A program made the translations under genes and the position numbers. Positions 24,490 through 35,932 of a stretch of DNA of 64,000 nucleotides are shown piece after piece; the stretch's first letter is position 1; each line of letters opens with the position of its first letter. The notes under the pieces were generated by a model. That model was given only the letters and a program-made list of their open reading frames with translations. It did no database searches and was not told the DNA's origin. The DNA lies in NCBI GenBank assembly GCA_036346255.1, contig CM070633.1, positions 35,370,192 to 35,434,191 of the forward strand. Reading direction: 5' to 3'. The stretch is from Ampelocalamus luodianensis. Lineage: Eukaryota > Streptophyta > Magnoliopsida > Poales > Poaceae.

Positions 24490-25720
24490 TTACACGTAGA
24501 ATTTGCGTAACTGGTCAATGTTCCAAGAGTTTGAGAGAACACTGTCGTTCTCCATTGCAAGTCGTACCGATCTTGGACGCGTAACTTCGACCACGGTGTA
24601 AGAACCTTCCCACTTGGGGGAAAGTTTGTTCCGATTAGACTGGGATTGGATAAGCCTCAATACCAAGTCACCTACAGCAAAACTGCGAGGTTGGACCTTA
24701 CGACCATAGTATCTGCGCAGGGCTTGTTGGTAGACTGCTGAACGAATTAAAGCCTGGTCCCTTTTTTCCTCGAGCAGGTTAATGTCGTCTGCTCGAAGTT
24801 GTTCTTGGAGGGAGTCGTGAAATTTTTCGACTCGTGCTGACCTAATCTTTAGTTCTGGTGGAAGCATGGCTTCTGCGCCAAAGACTAAAAAGAAAGGTGT
24901 TTCTCCTGTAGCTCGGCTAGCTGTCGTACGAATTGCCCATAATACTGAAGGTAATTCTTGTACCCAAGCTCCCAAGCGCTTGGCAAGCTAATCGAAGACC
25001 CGGGTCTTAATCCCCTTCATTATCTGGCCATTCGCTCTTTCAACCACCCCGTTGCTTTGGGGGTGGGCAACAGAAGCGTAACACAGTCGAGTTCCCAACT
25101 CGTCCCAAAATTTCTCAAATTTTGCGCAAAACTGCTTGCCATTATTCGTGATGATTCGACTTGGTACTCCAAATCGAAAGTTATCATGCATCTCATCATG
25201 AACCTTTTTTGCCGCTGTTATCCCGCCATGAGTTCTGGCCTATCCATTTTGTGAATGTGTCAATAGCCACAAAAAGGAATTCGAATCCACCTAAAGCTCT
25301 GGGTAACGGCCCTATGATATCGAGACCCCAGGTCGCGAAAGGCCAAGATAGAGGGATTGTCTACAACGCCTGAGCTGGTTGGTGTATTTGCCTGCCATGG
25401 AATTGACATTGAACACGTTTTTTAACGAGCTCCCTGGCATCGTAGAGGGTTGTTGGCCAATAAAAATCTTATCGAAAGGCTTTACCGACCAGAGTTCTAT
25501 GAGAAGCATGAGTCCCACAGATGCCTCCGTGTATGTCGTGAAGGAGTTTTAATCCTTCGCTCTGCGGAATACATCGCATGAGCACCCCTTGAGTTCCTCT
25601 TTTATAAAGGACACCTTCGACCAAAATATACATTTTGGCCTTTCGGGATAGTCGATCTGCTTCGAGATCGTCATCGGGTATGGAACCCGTTTGAAGATAC
25701 TTGTAGATGGGAGTCATCCA
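24490..25720 (-). pseudogene. Integrase of Tat element
   Basis: The N-terminal zinc-binding region (near 25,469-25,560) shows LLHDIHGGICGTHASHRTL. The core shows GVPSRIITNNGKQF, where family members read TDNG, so the second catalytic aspartate is replaced by asparagine. The later core has HPQSNGVVERANG. The C-terminal part (24,490-24,975) has RSFAVGDLVLR and LSPKWEGSYTV and ends at a stop at 24,490. Frames shift between about 24,980 and 25,470. The enzyme would insert cDNA into chromosomes, but this copy cannot be active. Confidence 0.85.
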
Positions 25721-25789
25721 GGTGTCTTCGTACTCTAGAGAGGTTGTTTCTATAGGATGCGTCTCTAGTTCTTCAACTAGAGACCGCTT

Positions 25790-26260
25790 CTAAAGTTGCT
25801 CCAGAAAAACCCCTTTCGGTACTGAGGATCGGGAGGAAGCTAGATGAGCCAGTTGGTCTGCGAGGAAATTATCCTTTCGAGGGATGAATTGTACCTCAAA
25901 TCCCAAAAAATGCGTTTCTAACTTTCGAACTTCCGATAAGTACCGAGACATAGTTGGATTAGAGCACTAGTACTCTTTTCTGACTTGATTCACGACTAAT
26001 TGAGAGTCTCCTGTCACGAGTAGTCGTCAAATCGAGAGCGCTTTCGCAGCTCGTATGCCAGCTAGCAAGCCTTCGTATTCTGCCACGTTATTAGTGGCCT
26101 GAAAGTTTAGTTGTATGGCATACTTTAAAGTCTCTCCAGTAGGAGATTCCAGGACCACCCTAGCCCCCGAGCCACTTATCGTAAGTGACTCGTCAAAGTA
26201 CATCGTCCACTGGTCGTGGGAATCATACTGGGGATCCTAAACAGGTTCATGATTTGTCCA
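25790..26260 (-). pseudogene. Second RNase H domain of Tat element
   Basis: Minus-strand translation gives WTMYFDESLTISGSGARVVL, then NNVAEYEGLLAGIRAA and TGDSQLVVNQV, the D-E-D pattern of an RNase HI fold. It follows the ordinary RT-linked RNase H and precedes integrase, as in the Tat lineage. It contains at least two stop codons (TGA near 26,030, TAG near 25,970). Confidence 0.8.
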
Positions 26261-26339
26261 TTCGACGACAAAGTCTGCCAAGATCTGGGATTTAATGGTC
26301 GTTTGAGACACGAAATGGATGTTGAACTCCCCAAGTTCA

Positions 26340-27400
26340 ACTGACCATTTTGCCATGCGTCCCGCTGTTTCCCTATTCTGGAGGATAGCTCACAAGGGAA
26401 ACTCAGACGGCACAGCTAGTTTGTGCGCCTGAAAATAATGCCGCGGATTCCTCGAAGACATGAGGAGGGCATATAAAAGTTTTTGAACCTGAGGGTAACG
26501 CTCCTTAGGTCCGTGTAAAACTTCGCTAACGTAGTAAATTGGTCGTTGTACGTTCTCACGTTCCACGACCAGTACTGCGCTTACTGCTTGTGGCGTGGCA
26601 GCTAGATAAATTAAGAGCGTCTCTTCTAGTTTCGGGGAAACCAGAACAGGAGCACTAGTAAGATACCTCTTGACCTCCTCAAAGGCTATGTTAGCCTCTT
26701 CCGACCACTCGAAGCCCTCATGTTTTCTTAGAAGTTTGAAGAAAGGCAATCCTTTCTCTCCCAGACGTGCGATGAAACGACTTAATGCCGCCATGCATCC
26801 TGTGAGTTTCTGGACTTATTTTTCATGGTCGGGGCGATTCGAGTGATGGCTTTATCTTTTCAGATTTGCTTGATTCTCGCAAAGACCAAGAATCCAAGCA
26901 ATTTTCTCAAGAGACCCGAACACATACTTCTCGGGATTAAGCTTCAAGTGGTATTTTCTGAGGTTGTCGAATGTTTCCTGCAAGTATGTGATGTGATTGA
27001 GCCGTTTGCTGCTTTTTACGACTAGATCATCAACGTAGGCTTCCAGGTTTCGGCCTAGTTGAGGAGCAAAAGTCGTTTGCATCAAACGCTGAAAAGAAGC
27101 CCAATCATTTTTTAAACCGAATGACATTTTGACATAACAAAATATTCCAAACGGTGTAATGAATGCGGTCTTCTCTTCATCTTCTCGACACATATTGATC
27201 TGGTGGTAACCAGAGTATGCATCTAGAAAACTCAACATTTCACATCCTGCAGTAGAGTCAACCAACTGATCGATGCGAGGTAAAGGGAAATCATCTTTTG
27301 GATAAGCTTTATTAAGATCAGTAAAGTCTACGCACATACGCCATTTGCCATTAGACTTTCTAACCATTACAGGGTTGGGCAACCACTCTGGGTGGTTGAC
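26340..27400 (-). pseudogene. Reverse transcriptase and first RNase H of Tat element
   Basis: The RT palm is visible as WRMCVDFTDLNKA, FLDAYSGYHQI, FGLKN and the catalytic YVDD box at about 27,026-27,037 (YVDDLVVKS). The thumb and RNase H start follow at 26,390-26,794 (GFEWSEEANIAFEEVK, LLIYLAATPQAVSAVLV, RPIYYVSEVL). The two stretches are separated by a frame break near 26,800-26,850. Confidence 0.9.
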
Positions 27401-27725
27401 TTCTCTTATGAAGCTCGCTTAGCAACTTGTCCAACTCGACCTAATAGCATCTCGCCGATCGAGGCAATATCTCAGAACTTCTGCTTTACTGTAGTTTATC
27501 ATGCCGTAAGGCTAGCCTGTGCTCGATCACCTCCCTGGGGACTCTGGGCATGTCGGATGCTTTCCACGCGAAGACATCTGCGTTTGCTTGGAGGAAAGTG
27601 ATGAGGGCGTCTTCCTATTTGGGGTCGGAAGAATCCCAATGCGAAGCGAGCTTCGAGGGCTCCTCCGCCCGCAGGAACCTCTTTGACACGGTCGTTCGCT
27701 TTGGTGCGACTTTAAGCTTCACTTA

Positions 27726-28190
27726 CTAGTCGGTCGATTCGCCTCGAGTTGGTAGTTGTCCAACCATCTCGAGGGAACGACGATCGCACGAGTGCGCCAT
27801 CCTCTTGTCACAATATATTGTGATTACTCCTTTGGGACCTGGCATCTTAAGACATTGATACCCATAATGAGTAGCTATTAAGAATTTTGCCAAAGTAGGT
27901 CGTCCGAGTTTGGCATTATAGGCCGTATCGAAATCGACCACGTCAAAGGAGATCTTCTCTGTCCTGAAATTGCTTGATGAGCTAAACGTTAAAAGAAGAG
28001 AAACTTGGCCAATTAGTTTGACCGAAGACCCCGGTACGATTCCATGTAAAGAATATCGTACCGACCTTACCTTTGTCTTGGGCACCTGCATCTCATCCAG
28101 GGTACTCATAAACAGTATGTTTAACGAGCTTCCACCATCAATTAAAACTCGATTTACTCGACAATTGTTGATGGTGGGTTCGACCACGAT
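27726..28190 (-). pseudogene. Aspartic protease region of Tat element
   Basis: The frame starts before NRVLIDGGSSLNILF, the active-site motif of plant Gypsy proteases in its DGGSS form, followed by a stretch with YNAKLGRPTLAKF and ATHYGYQCLKMPG typical of this lineage. It lies between the gag zinc knuckle and RT. Coding between 27,400 and 27,725 is disrupted. Confidence 0.85.
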
Positions 28191-28379
28191 CGGGAACCGA
28201 CCTGGTCTAGTCGAAGGGATCAGGCAATCACCTTTCTTGAAAGTAATGGTGACTTCCGACCACTTCGGTAATTTATTGACGAGAGGTGAGTCGATTGTGT
28301 TTACCTCGCGTTTGACAGCTTTTAGCTGTCTCCGTGACTCGTATGCCGATGATCCTCCATAGATGTGATCGATAGTGTG

Positions 28380-29275
28380 TTACGGATCCTGGAATGGCAT
28401 CTCCTCCTCGTCATGTGACTCCTTTCGTCCACTTGTTTGGCCCACCTGTTCAAGATTAGGAAGTGGCCCCTTGCTAGAGTAATAGTCTTCGAGTTTTCGT
28501 AGAAAAACTCGACAGTTACGAAGGTCATGCCCTTCTTTTTTGTGAAAAGGACACCACCTGGGTTTGTTGTTCCTCCGATCTTGGCGCTTATCTTTGCCTC
28601 GATCAGGATTCTGCATGGGGTTACGCGACTCTTTGTCGCTTACGGCCAGGACCTCCTTAGAACCGGCAGCAGGAGATTTATGTCTCTTTGCCTTGTTCTT
28701 GAATTTCTTAGCTTTTTTATCCTTTTTCTTACCACTTTCGCCTGCCTCCTGAGGGATATTATCTTCACGATCGATAATGTTGTTCCACTCGATCGCTTCA
28801 ACAGTTAGCCGCAGATCTATCGCCATCTTGAAGAGTTCGCGACGTGGCGGGAGGATGTAAGCGATGTCCTCTCGTTATTCTTCCTCACGGACTCGCTTGA
28901 AAGCCCTGATCACGGATGAGTCAAAAACTTTTGGAATAGAATTTCGAACCTGACTGAAGCATCTGATGAATTGGCGTAGAGTTTCATGATCGTTTTGTCT
29001 TATCCGGTGCAGGTCGTCCTCCTTTCTAGGGCGATTGTAGGTGCCCTGGAAGTTCGCCAGCAAAAGGTCGCAGAGGTGCTGCCATGAGTAGATCGATTCG
29101 AATGGTTGGTTTAAAAGCCATGATCGAGCCGATCCTTCGAGTATCGGAAGGTAATTTGCCATTACATGCTCTCCTCCTCCCGCCGCTTGATAGTCAGAGT
29201 GTAGATCCGAGGAATTGATGGGATTTTGGTTCCATCGAATTTCTCCATGTTCCTGCATCACTCGCAAAACGAAGT
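28380..29275 (-). pseudogene. Gag capsid and zinc-knuckle region of Tat element
   Basis: The capsid part has MANYLPILEGSARSWLL, LLANFQGTYNRP and ETLRQFIRCFSQVRN. A basic linker is followed by one zinc knuckle, WCPFHKKEGHDLRNC (about 28,512-28,556). Frameshifts occur near 28,850 and near 29,230. Gag N-terminal sequence continues at 32,619, on the far side of the inserted LTR, but the stretch that should join the two is missing. Confidence 0.85.
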
Positions 29276-29576
29276 CGCAAGTCCACACCCACAAGAATGA
29301 CATGCATATATGGATGTAACAATAGAAAGGCTTATTGGTTTATTTGCATAAAGCAGCATTTCCTTTAAATACTTGTACTAAGTTCAAAAGCAGATGCTTT
29401 ACAACTACAAATCATTTTATAAATTCTCAGTTTTATAGTCAGATAACATTCACACATGAATGGTGAAGGATACCCTCCTATCACAAGGCTTCCTGCCCAA
29501 ATTCCCATTTAGATAAACCAGTTTGGAAGAAGTCTTTTTCAAACAAAACCAAAGTCTAACTTTGGCGATTACGCTA

Positions 29577-29660
29577 GCATGTCCATGACCGTGGACACGG
29601 CTATTCGAATAGTTTTACACTCTGCAGAGGTTGTACAGCTTTACCCACAAGACACGACTT
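29577..29660 (-). repeat. Shared LTR block, copy 3
   Basis: Reverse orientation of the block, with GTCCATGACC, CTATTCGAATAG, CTCTGCAGAG and TTTACCCACAAGAC. Confidence 0.85.
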
Positions 29661-31754
29661 CTCCAGTTTGTTCGGCATCCGTCGATACCACCGCTCACTA
29701 CCTTAGGTAAGCAGTCTAGAGCATGTGTCAAGGCCTTTACAATGCGCCATCCTTCCGCAGTCTTCCCTCTCTAAGGTTTCGCCACCCCCTTTGGAATGAA
29801 AACCTCCGGTTCGGGCCCCCTCTTGAGCCAGATGGGACAACATAGTCATGAAAGACAACCCATCGAAACAGTTGGATCGACCGCGATGGAACTTTGCAAA
29901 TTAGTCGGTCAGGTCCTACTCCCCATACTGAGGACATGTGGTGGTACGGTATGGCATAGCATCATACACCCGAAGACTGGTCCTTAACTGACTTGAGCAA
30001 CTTTCCAACAAAACCCATGGGCCTCAACCATACCCGATTGAGCCCGTGCATGAACATGCACCCACCAAACATCCATTATGCCCAAGTCCAAACCCATTTT
30101 TATTTTACTTCTCAAGTTATTTGTAAAACTCTCATGACACACCAATGCCAAGGGTACAATAATTGATTGTTGGCTGAAATTCCCAAATCAAACAAGTTTG
30201 GTCTATAAGCATGGCTAAGCAATACGTTTAAATGATCCTAGTTCATACTATCGTATCAACCAGGTTTTATCTAGGGTGTCAATGTGTTTGATTCAATACC
30301 AACATTGGTCATACAAAGGATTTAGGTATAACTATAAATTTAAAAAACAGGAATTTATATTACTGAATATAAATAAGCATGCAGTAATAATTTAAAAGCA
30401 GAATATAAATAATTTAAAATAATAGGATCAATATGATCAAGGGTATAACTTGCCTTGCTTGATGAGGTGACATTGTTTTTCTTAACAGATCACCTTAACG
30501 GAACTTATGGTGTTGAGGTGACGTTGTTTTTCTTAACAAGTCACCTAGTACTCACAAGTACTATCTTCAGGTAGTCCAAGTGTACGATCACGATGATCAT
30601 ACAGTCAAAATCAATCCTCTTATGTTGCTCTTCAATTGGCGTCGAAATCTGATTCTCCGAAGTCGTCGAAATCTAATCGTGAAAATAAGCCAATTCCACT
30701 CAAATTCAAATAAATTCAAAAAGACAGATCAAATTAACTCCAAATAGAGATATTTTGCTTTAGTTAGCTAGATAATAATTTCATAAAGATTTTGCAACTT
30801 GAACCACCCAAATTGGAGTTCAAATGCAAAAGATATGAATTATAGAAGTTTGGAAATACATGGAATAATAAATTTAGGATTTACAAGAAATACTGGTCAA
30901 ATGAGCTCAAAATTAAATAATTTTGGTTTGGTTGGCTAGATCTTGATTTTATATGAATTTAGGAATTTGAATCGACGAAATCGGAGATCGTGTGAGGGAG
31001 AACGAACCCCGGGAAGTTTTAAATCTAAATAAACCCTAAAATCAGATTTTATTGAATTTCCCGAATTGTTTTTCTAAAGGAAATTCAGTTTATTGCGCAT
31101 GCTGACGTCAGCAGGGGATTTTCGGCTGAAAAGAAATAAAAGAAAAAGAAATTGGCTGGGGGACCCACTGTCATAGAAGGGTGCACCATGGACTAGGTTC
31201 ATGAATGTTTTGGCTCGGGTGGGATCTGGGTGTGCCACGCGGGCAGGTGACTGGGCGACCACGTCGCTGCCACATGGGCAAAAGAAAGGAGGTGGCAGCC
31301 ATGTGGAGGTGAGGTGGCGTGCGGTGGCAGTGACGTGGCGATGCCACGTCAACTTGTGGCCGGCGTTGAGCCCGCCGGCGAACGGCGGCGATATGGCCTC
31401 CGACGAGGGTACCAGGAGCACGGGAGAGCTTCACTGAGTCGGGTTCTCACCTTGGATGCACGGAGACACGAATAAATCGCCGGCGGTGAGGTAAGAGGCG
31501 GAGGAGAGGGTCGGGCTCCGGTGAGGAAGGTGCTCCGGTGAGCCTTGGGCCGAATGAGTGAGCGCACAGGGACGGCGAGGTGGCGGCGATGCCGTGGGGG
31601 TCGTCGGGGAGGCCGGGGAGTCGATGACGGCGGCGCTAGAGGCGGCGGAGAGTTGTTCGGCCGGCGGCGAAGAAATGCCAAATCCGACGACTAGGGGGCG
31701 AGGGAGGAGGAGTGAATGGTGGCGGTAGGATGAGCACACATCGGGCGGGCGCTC

Positions 31755-31762
31755 TTATATAA
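31755..31762 (-). promoter_or_regulatory. TATA box of truncated LTR
   Basis: The minus strand reads CTTATATAAGAG. Upstream on that strand lie ATCCGACGG/CCGTCGGAT words (32,020-32,105), parallel to the layout in the chromovirus LTR. Confidence 0.5.
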
Positions 31763-32618
31763 GTCGGGAAGCACGGAGGCGAAGATCGGGCGCGGGAAAG
31801 GCGGCGGCGATGGCGCGGTTTCGGCGATTCCGTGCGTGAGTGAGGGGGGAAATGAACGGAGATGGGGCGGCGGAGTTCGGGGGTTTTAATGCGCGTGTCC
31901 ATTTGTGGAAAGGAGGCGAGAATCTCGGAATTGAGAAGCTCCGAGCGCACGACAATGGCGGCGGCTCGGGCGTGGCTGCGAGGAAGAGGACGCGGGGAGA
32001 AGAAGAGGGCGTGATCGTCGGATTTCGATCCGACGGTGGGGAGAGGAGGAGGGGGCGGTGAGGGCGTGGATGGCCCGGATGCCGTCGGATGAAATCCGAC
32101 GGTGGAAGAAGTGAGAGGGGAGAAAGAAAAGGCCGGGTGGAGCGGGCCGCGCGGGAGAGAGAGATAGATGGGCCGGGAGATTTGGCCCATTAGGGTTTTA
32201 GGGTTTTAAATTGATTTATTAATTGTTTTAGTCCAGATAATTCAAAAGGGTTTTAGAAAATAGCAAATAAATTCTAAAAAAAATGGGAAAATTCACAGAA
32301 ATTCCATGAGGCATTTTGGATTTTAATAAAATATTTCCAACTTAAAGTTGGCTATTAATTTTGCAAATAAATTATTTTGGCTTTGAAATAATTAGGAAAA
32401 AGCTTTTAAAAACTCAGAAAATTCCAGAAATTAATTAAATTTTTATTTTCCAGATCAAGCCAAAAGAAACTACAAGAACTTCCAGTAAATTTTAAATTTT
32501 GACTTTCAAAACTACAGAAATTCAAATAAAGCAATTAAACTCTGGCAAATTCTCAGAAAAACCAGTAAAATAATATTTTATTTATTTTATTTTGGTAACA
32601 ACACTTTGGGATGTTACA

Positions 32619-33942
32619 GTTAACGTCACCGGGTGATCGTACTTGACGATACCCAGTCACAGGTGGGCTGGACCTATGATAAGCCTCAGCTTTATGAGGG
32701 AAATACTCCTCGTATTCCGCTTGCCACCGGACATTCTGTCCCTGAAGTGGTGAAAGATTACCTCTCCTGGGGGCTTGTCGGTCTCCAGATGTCCAACGAG
32801 CCTTCCCTAGGTCGGGAGAACGACGTGAGCGAGGGTCATGTCGTCTCCCATGGGACGAGTTATCCGAACGGCTGGCAGAAGATGGAGTCATACTGGTACG
32901 ACTTCCTGGTTGCGATTGACGAGGACGCTCGAGTTTTGCCATCTTGTTGTGAAGCCTTTGTGCAATCTCTTCTGCAAAGAGATCGTACCCCGGTGCTCGA
33001 GTGAGCTCTTGGGTCGGATTTTTCAACAAGTCATTGATGTGCTGGAGCTCTTGAGCTTCCTCCGATTGGAAATAAGCGCGCTCGGGGAGGTTTTTCTGAG
33101 CTTCTATTTTTCTCCGTCGGGTTGTCTCAGAATAGCCTACATCAGACCCCCTGAGTTGGTTTTAATGGAGTGCGAGAATGTTGAGGATATCTCGCACGTT
33201 CATTAAAGTGTTTGTCTCATTCGCCAGCGGTGGTGTCCCTGCCATTGCCACGAGGGGATGTAGAGTGTGCCCGTCGGGGAGCATCATCAATCCTGTCTCT
33301 GGGAGAATGATTCTTATCAGGGGGAATGACGAAGACCTCCCGTAGATGACCTCCACTTGCGCTCGAGGCCTCCTTGCTTGAGGAGTAATCGAGTGACACC
33401 ATCTGGCGACTTGGAATAAACCCCTCCAAGTAGGGGAACTCCGGATTATAACCGTATCCGTCTGTAGGTGTGTCTGTCAACGGGATGGTTGGACTTGGAG
33501 GAACAGCGTGCTCGATCCCCTTCTCTACGGAATTATCCAGACAAAGAGGACCATCAGGTGTCGATGGAGCTCTGGAATGATGGCTTCCAGAACTTGTCTT
33601 GCCAAGTCGTACTGCCTTAGGGGACTCGAACACTTGGAGGAATGACTCTTGTCGTGTTGCGAATCTGTCCTGGGGCAGCCCCATTTGTGGTCGTGTTGAC
33701 CCTTGCCCCCGAGGAAGGCGGTTCTCACGGTGGCGTCTTCTTTGTGGGGATGAGGATCACTCCTGAACTCCGGTGGTGATGCAGTCTTCGATATCTGATA
33801 GAAGATCTCTAGAGGGGGCAATACCGTCAGATGATTCGATACTCGGCTCGTAATCGAAGCCGGTATCCATGTCGATGTCTGCGTAATCGGCCAAGTCGAA
33901 CCAATTCTCCTCGTTCCATTCTCCTGCCATGGTAGCATCAAA
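32619..33942 (-). pseudogene. Gag N-terminal region of Tat element
   Basis: An acidic start (MAGEWNEENWFDLADYADID) begins near 33,930, followed in shifted frames by serine/proline/arginine-rich low-complexity sequence, for example RRHDPRSRRSPDLGK near 32,800. This is the usual texture of the Tat gag leader. At least two frame changes occur, and the reading stops at the LTR insertion at 32,618. Confidence 0.6.
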
Positions 33943-33979
33943 GAGAAAATAAAAAACTGTTGACAAGGAATTACCAGAA

Positions 33980-34000
33980 GATCCCCATGGACGGCGCCAA
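33980..34000 (-). other. Primer-binding site of Tat element
   Basis: The minus strand after the LTR reads TTGGCGCCGTCCATGGGGAT. The TGGCGCCGT start and the GGGGAT tail match the complement of the tRNA-Asp 3' end used by many plant Gypsy elements; the middle differs. Confidence 0.6.
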
Positions 34001-34001
34001 C

Positions 34002-34800
34002 TGTCGGTGTTTTAGAACCGATCTTATGTAAAGATTATTTGATTCGGGGGGTCTCCACAATTGATCACGCAGACAAAAGAGACACAATGATTTTTATACA
34101 GGTTCGGGCCTTCTCCGGTGAGAATAACAACCCTACTCCTATGTGTATTGTATTGGGTATCCTGATTACAATCTGTGGAAAGACTTGCGCTAATACTGTT
34201 ACTGATTGTCCCTCCAAAGCCCTCCTCTATTACCTCCAAAAGACACCTATTTATACTATGCTGTAGTGGCGGTTGTCGTTCTAGGTCAATAGGCGCTCAT
34301 TATTACGTAATAATGAGAGTAATTACCGGAGTAGTAACCTCCCCACGTTGCCTGACGGTTATCAATTAGAGATAATGGAGAGTTATCTGTAGTTATTCCA
34401 GATATTACTACATATCTTGATCTCGAATCTCACGATTAATAGGGTCTCTTCGCGAGTGGACCCGATTATCCGTGAAGAAGTAAATAGCGGATTTGGTCGA
34501 GCGTGACTTACGACCAGGGGGTAGTCATAGAAAAACTTACGACTGGATACTGGTCGTAGAAAGACTTACGACCGAAGGTAATCATAGGAGAACTTACGAT
34601 AATGTGGTAGTCGTAGAAATACTTACGACTATGGGGGTGGTCGTAGAAGAACTTACGACCACCTGGCTTATTTCTCCCTTACAACATTAAGGGGTGTACA
34701 ATGTGACGTCATATTACATGATTAAGGAATAATAAAATGCGGATTGTCAGATCCTCGTCAACGACGAACTACGCTCCCTAGCGTAACCCAAAACACCAAC
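34002..34800 (-). repeat. 5' LTR of Tat element (the only copy)
   Basis: About 800 bp with inverted ends: TGTCGGTGTTTT at 34,002 and AAAACACCAAC at 34,800. It contains the strongest hairpin array (34,494-34,664). The other LTR expected near 19,400 is absent. Confidence 0.75.
34494..34664. repeat. Hairpin array in Tat LTR
   Basis: Six units of about 28-30 bp, each a near-perfect inverted repeat of the form GTCGTAGAANNACTTACGAC. Flanking stem bases covary: GGTCGTA...TACGACC, AGTCGTA...TACGACT and AATCATA...TTACGAT. Confidence 0.85.
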
Positions 34801-35927
34801 TTCTATAGACATCGTTTTGTCCCAAAATAGAACAGTCATTTTCTAAAATTCATAACTTTTCGTATACTTATCCAATTCTAGTGTTCTTTGATTCTCCTGA
34901 AAGCTTATTAAATTATCCACATAAAACTAGTTAGTGAGATTACCATATTTTGTCATCTTCTACCCCTACCAAACAGATTACTAGAAATGCTAAATCCCGT
35001 CAGAGGTTCTGGACAGCGAGACTAAAACTAACGTATCGTTCAGCACACTTATCAAAAAAATATGATCTTTAGCTCTCTGAAACGATTACTAGAATACTTA
35101 CAACTTTCGTTTTGGTGAGATCCTCTAAATAATTCATTAACTATTTGCTAAAGACCGATTAATAATGATTGTCAGAATTATGGCAGAACTGCAGAACAGC
35201 GGTGCTACGAAAATCATATCTCTTCATCCGCTCATCCAAACGACCTGAGCCAAGAACCTACCGAAAGCTACCGATGTTATCTACAACTCTCTAGGAGATG
35301 GCCAGACTAGATTTCGTGGCTAACGGCCCCAAATCGAACGAATACTACAGACTGCGAGAGAACCGATCTAAAGTCGACATCACCTAAATTCCTGATTACA
35401 CCACTAATCGAAAGGGATCGGGATTACCCTTGGAGAACCGCTGAAGAACACGAATACCAGGCCGCTATCCCTCCCTTCCCCTCCTCTCTTCTTCCCCTTT
35501 CTTCTTCTTCTTTCTTCTTGGTCGGCCACCATAAGGGCGATCTCCTCCTTCCCCCAACTTGGTCGGCAGCGGGAGGGGAGTTCTTGGCCGGCAGCAGGAA
35601 GGGTCACCAGGGGAGGAGGTGCTGCTGGGGGGAGGAGGCGCAGGGGCAGGGGAGGTGGCGGCCAAGGGGAGGAGAGGGGGTGGAGGCCAAGGGGAGGAGA
35701 GGGGTGCGGCCAACAAAGGGGGAGAGGGGTGTGCGACTAGGGTTTTGGGGGAGGGTGGCGCCTTCCCCCCTTTGGCCGGCCAGCACATGCCCTCTTTGGC
35801 CAAGGCCCAAGCCCAGGTTGTCGAGTTTTTGCAAAAATCCCCCTCTTTTCATCTGTTAAATCGTTTTGCTATAAGGTTCTTCTCCCTAATTTAATTTTTC
35901 TATCTCGAATACACTTGGGTTATTACA
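34801..35927 (-). repeat. LARD-like LTR, 5' portion
   Basis: On the minus strand it starts at 35,927 with TGTAATAACCCAAG. It parallels the LTR at 16,581 through the GGGCTTGGGCC and CCCTAGTCGC regions and the AAAGAACACTAGAATT segment, then stops at the Tat LTR. The continuation is at 919-1,984, and GTTTT flanks both outer ends. A G/C-rich, purine-skewed stretch (35,460-35,790) produces long but meaningless open frames. Confidence 0.65.
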
Positions 35928-35932
35928 GTTTT
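35928..35932. repeat. Target-site duplication, right copy (GTTTT)
   Basis: Exact partner of 914-918. Confidence 0.75.

Larger units (their letters stand above)
29280..32618 (-). mobile_element. Truncated LTR inserted in Tat gag
   Basis: On the minus strand it starts at 32,618 with TGTAACATCCCAAAG, the same start as the solo LTR at 7,569. It runs in parallel with that LTR until the equivalent of about 9,620, where gag sequence resumes. Roughly 350 bp of the LTR end is absent, and so is some gag. Compared with the 7,569 copy it keeps a GC-rich block at 31,100-32,200 with a TATA box. The exact lower boundary is uncertain by about 20 bp. Confidence 0.75.
19412..34800 (-). mobile_element. Tat/Ogre-lineage Gypsy retrotransposon, lacking one LTR
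   Basis: Order on the minus strand: LTR (34,002-34,800), primer site, gag (split), protease, RT-RNase H, a second RNase H, integrase, repeat zone, then an ORF on the opposite strand. Dual RNase H and an antisense ORF after integrase are known hallmarks of Tat-lineage Gypsy elements. No copy of the LTR is found before 19,412, so the 3' LTR is missing. All coding parts carry stops or frameshifts. A foreign LTR occupies about 29,280-32,618. Confidence 0.8.

Noticed and set aside
31074..32190. Several open frames of 65-184 codons
   Set aside because: GC-rich part of the truncated LTR in gag; peptides are proline/arginine-rich composition artefacts.
32633..33206. Plus-strand frames of about 120 codons
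   Set aside because: They lie opposite the Tat gag N-terminal region, whose minus-strand reading fits the element's order and texture.
35404..35894. Long open frames on both strands
   Set aside because: Purine/pyrimidine-skewed stretch of the LARD-like LTR (GGGAGGAGG-type); no domain and no start context.
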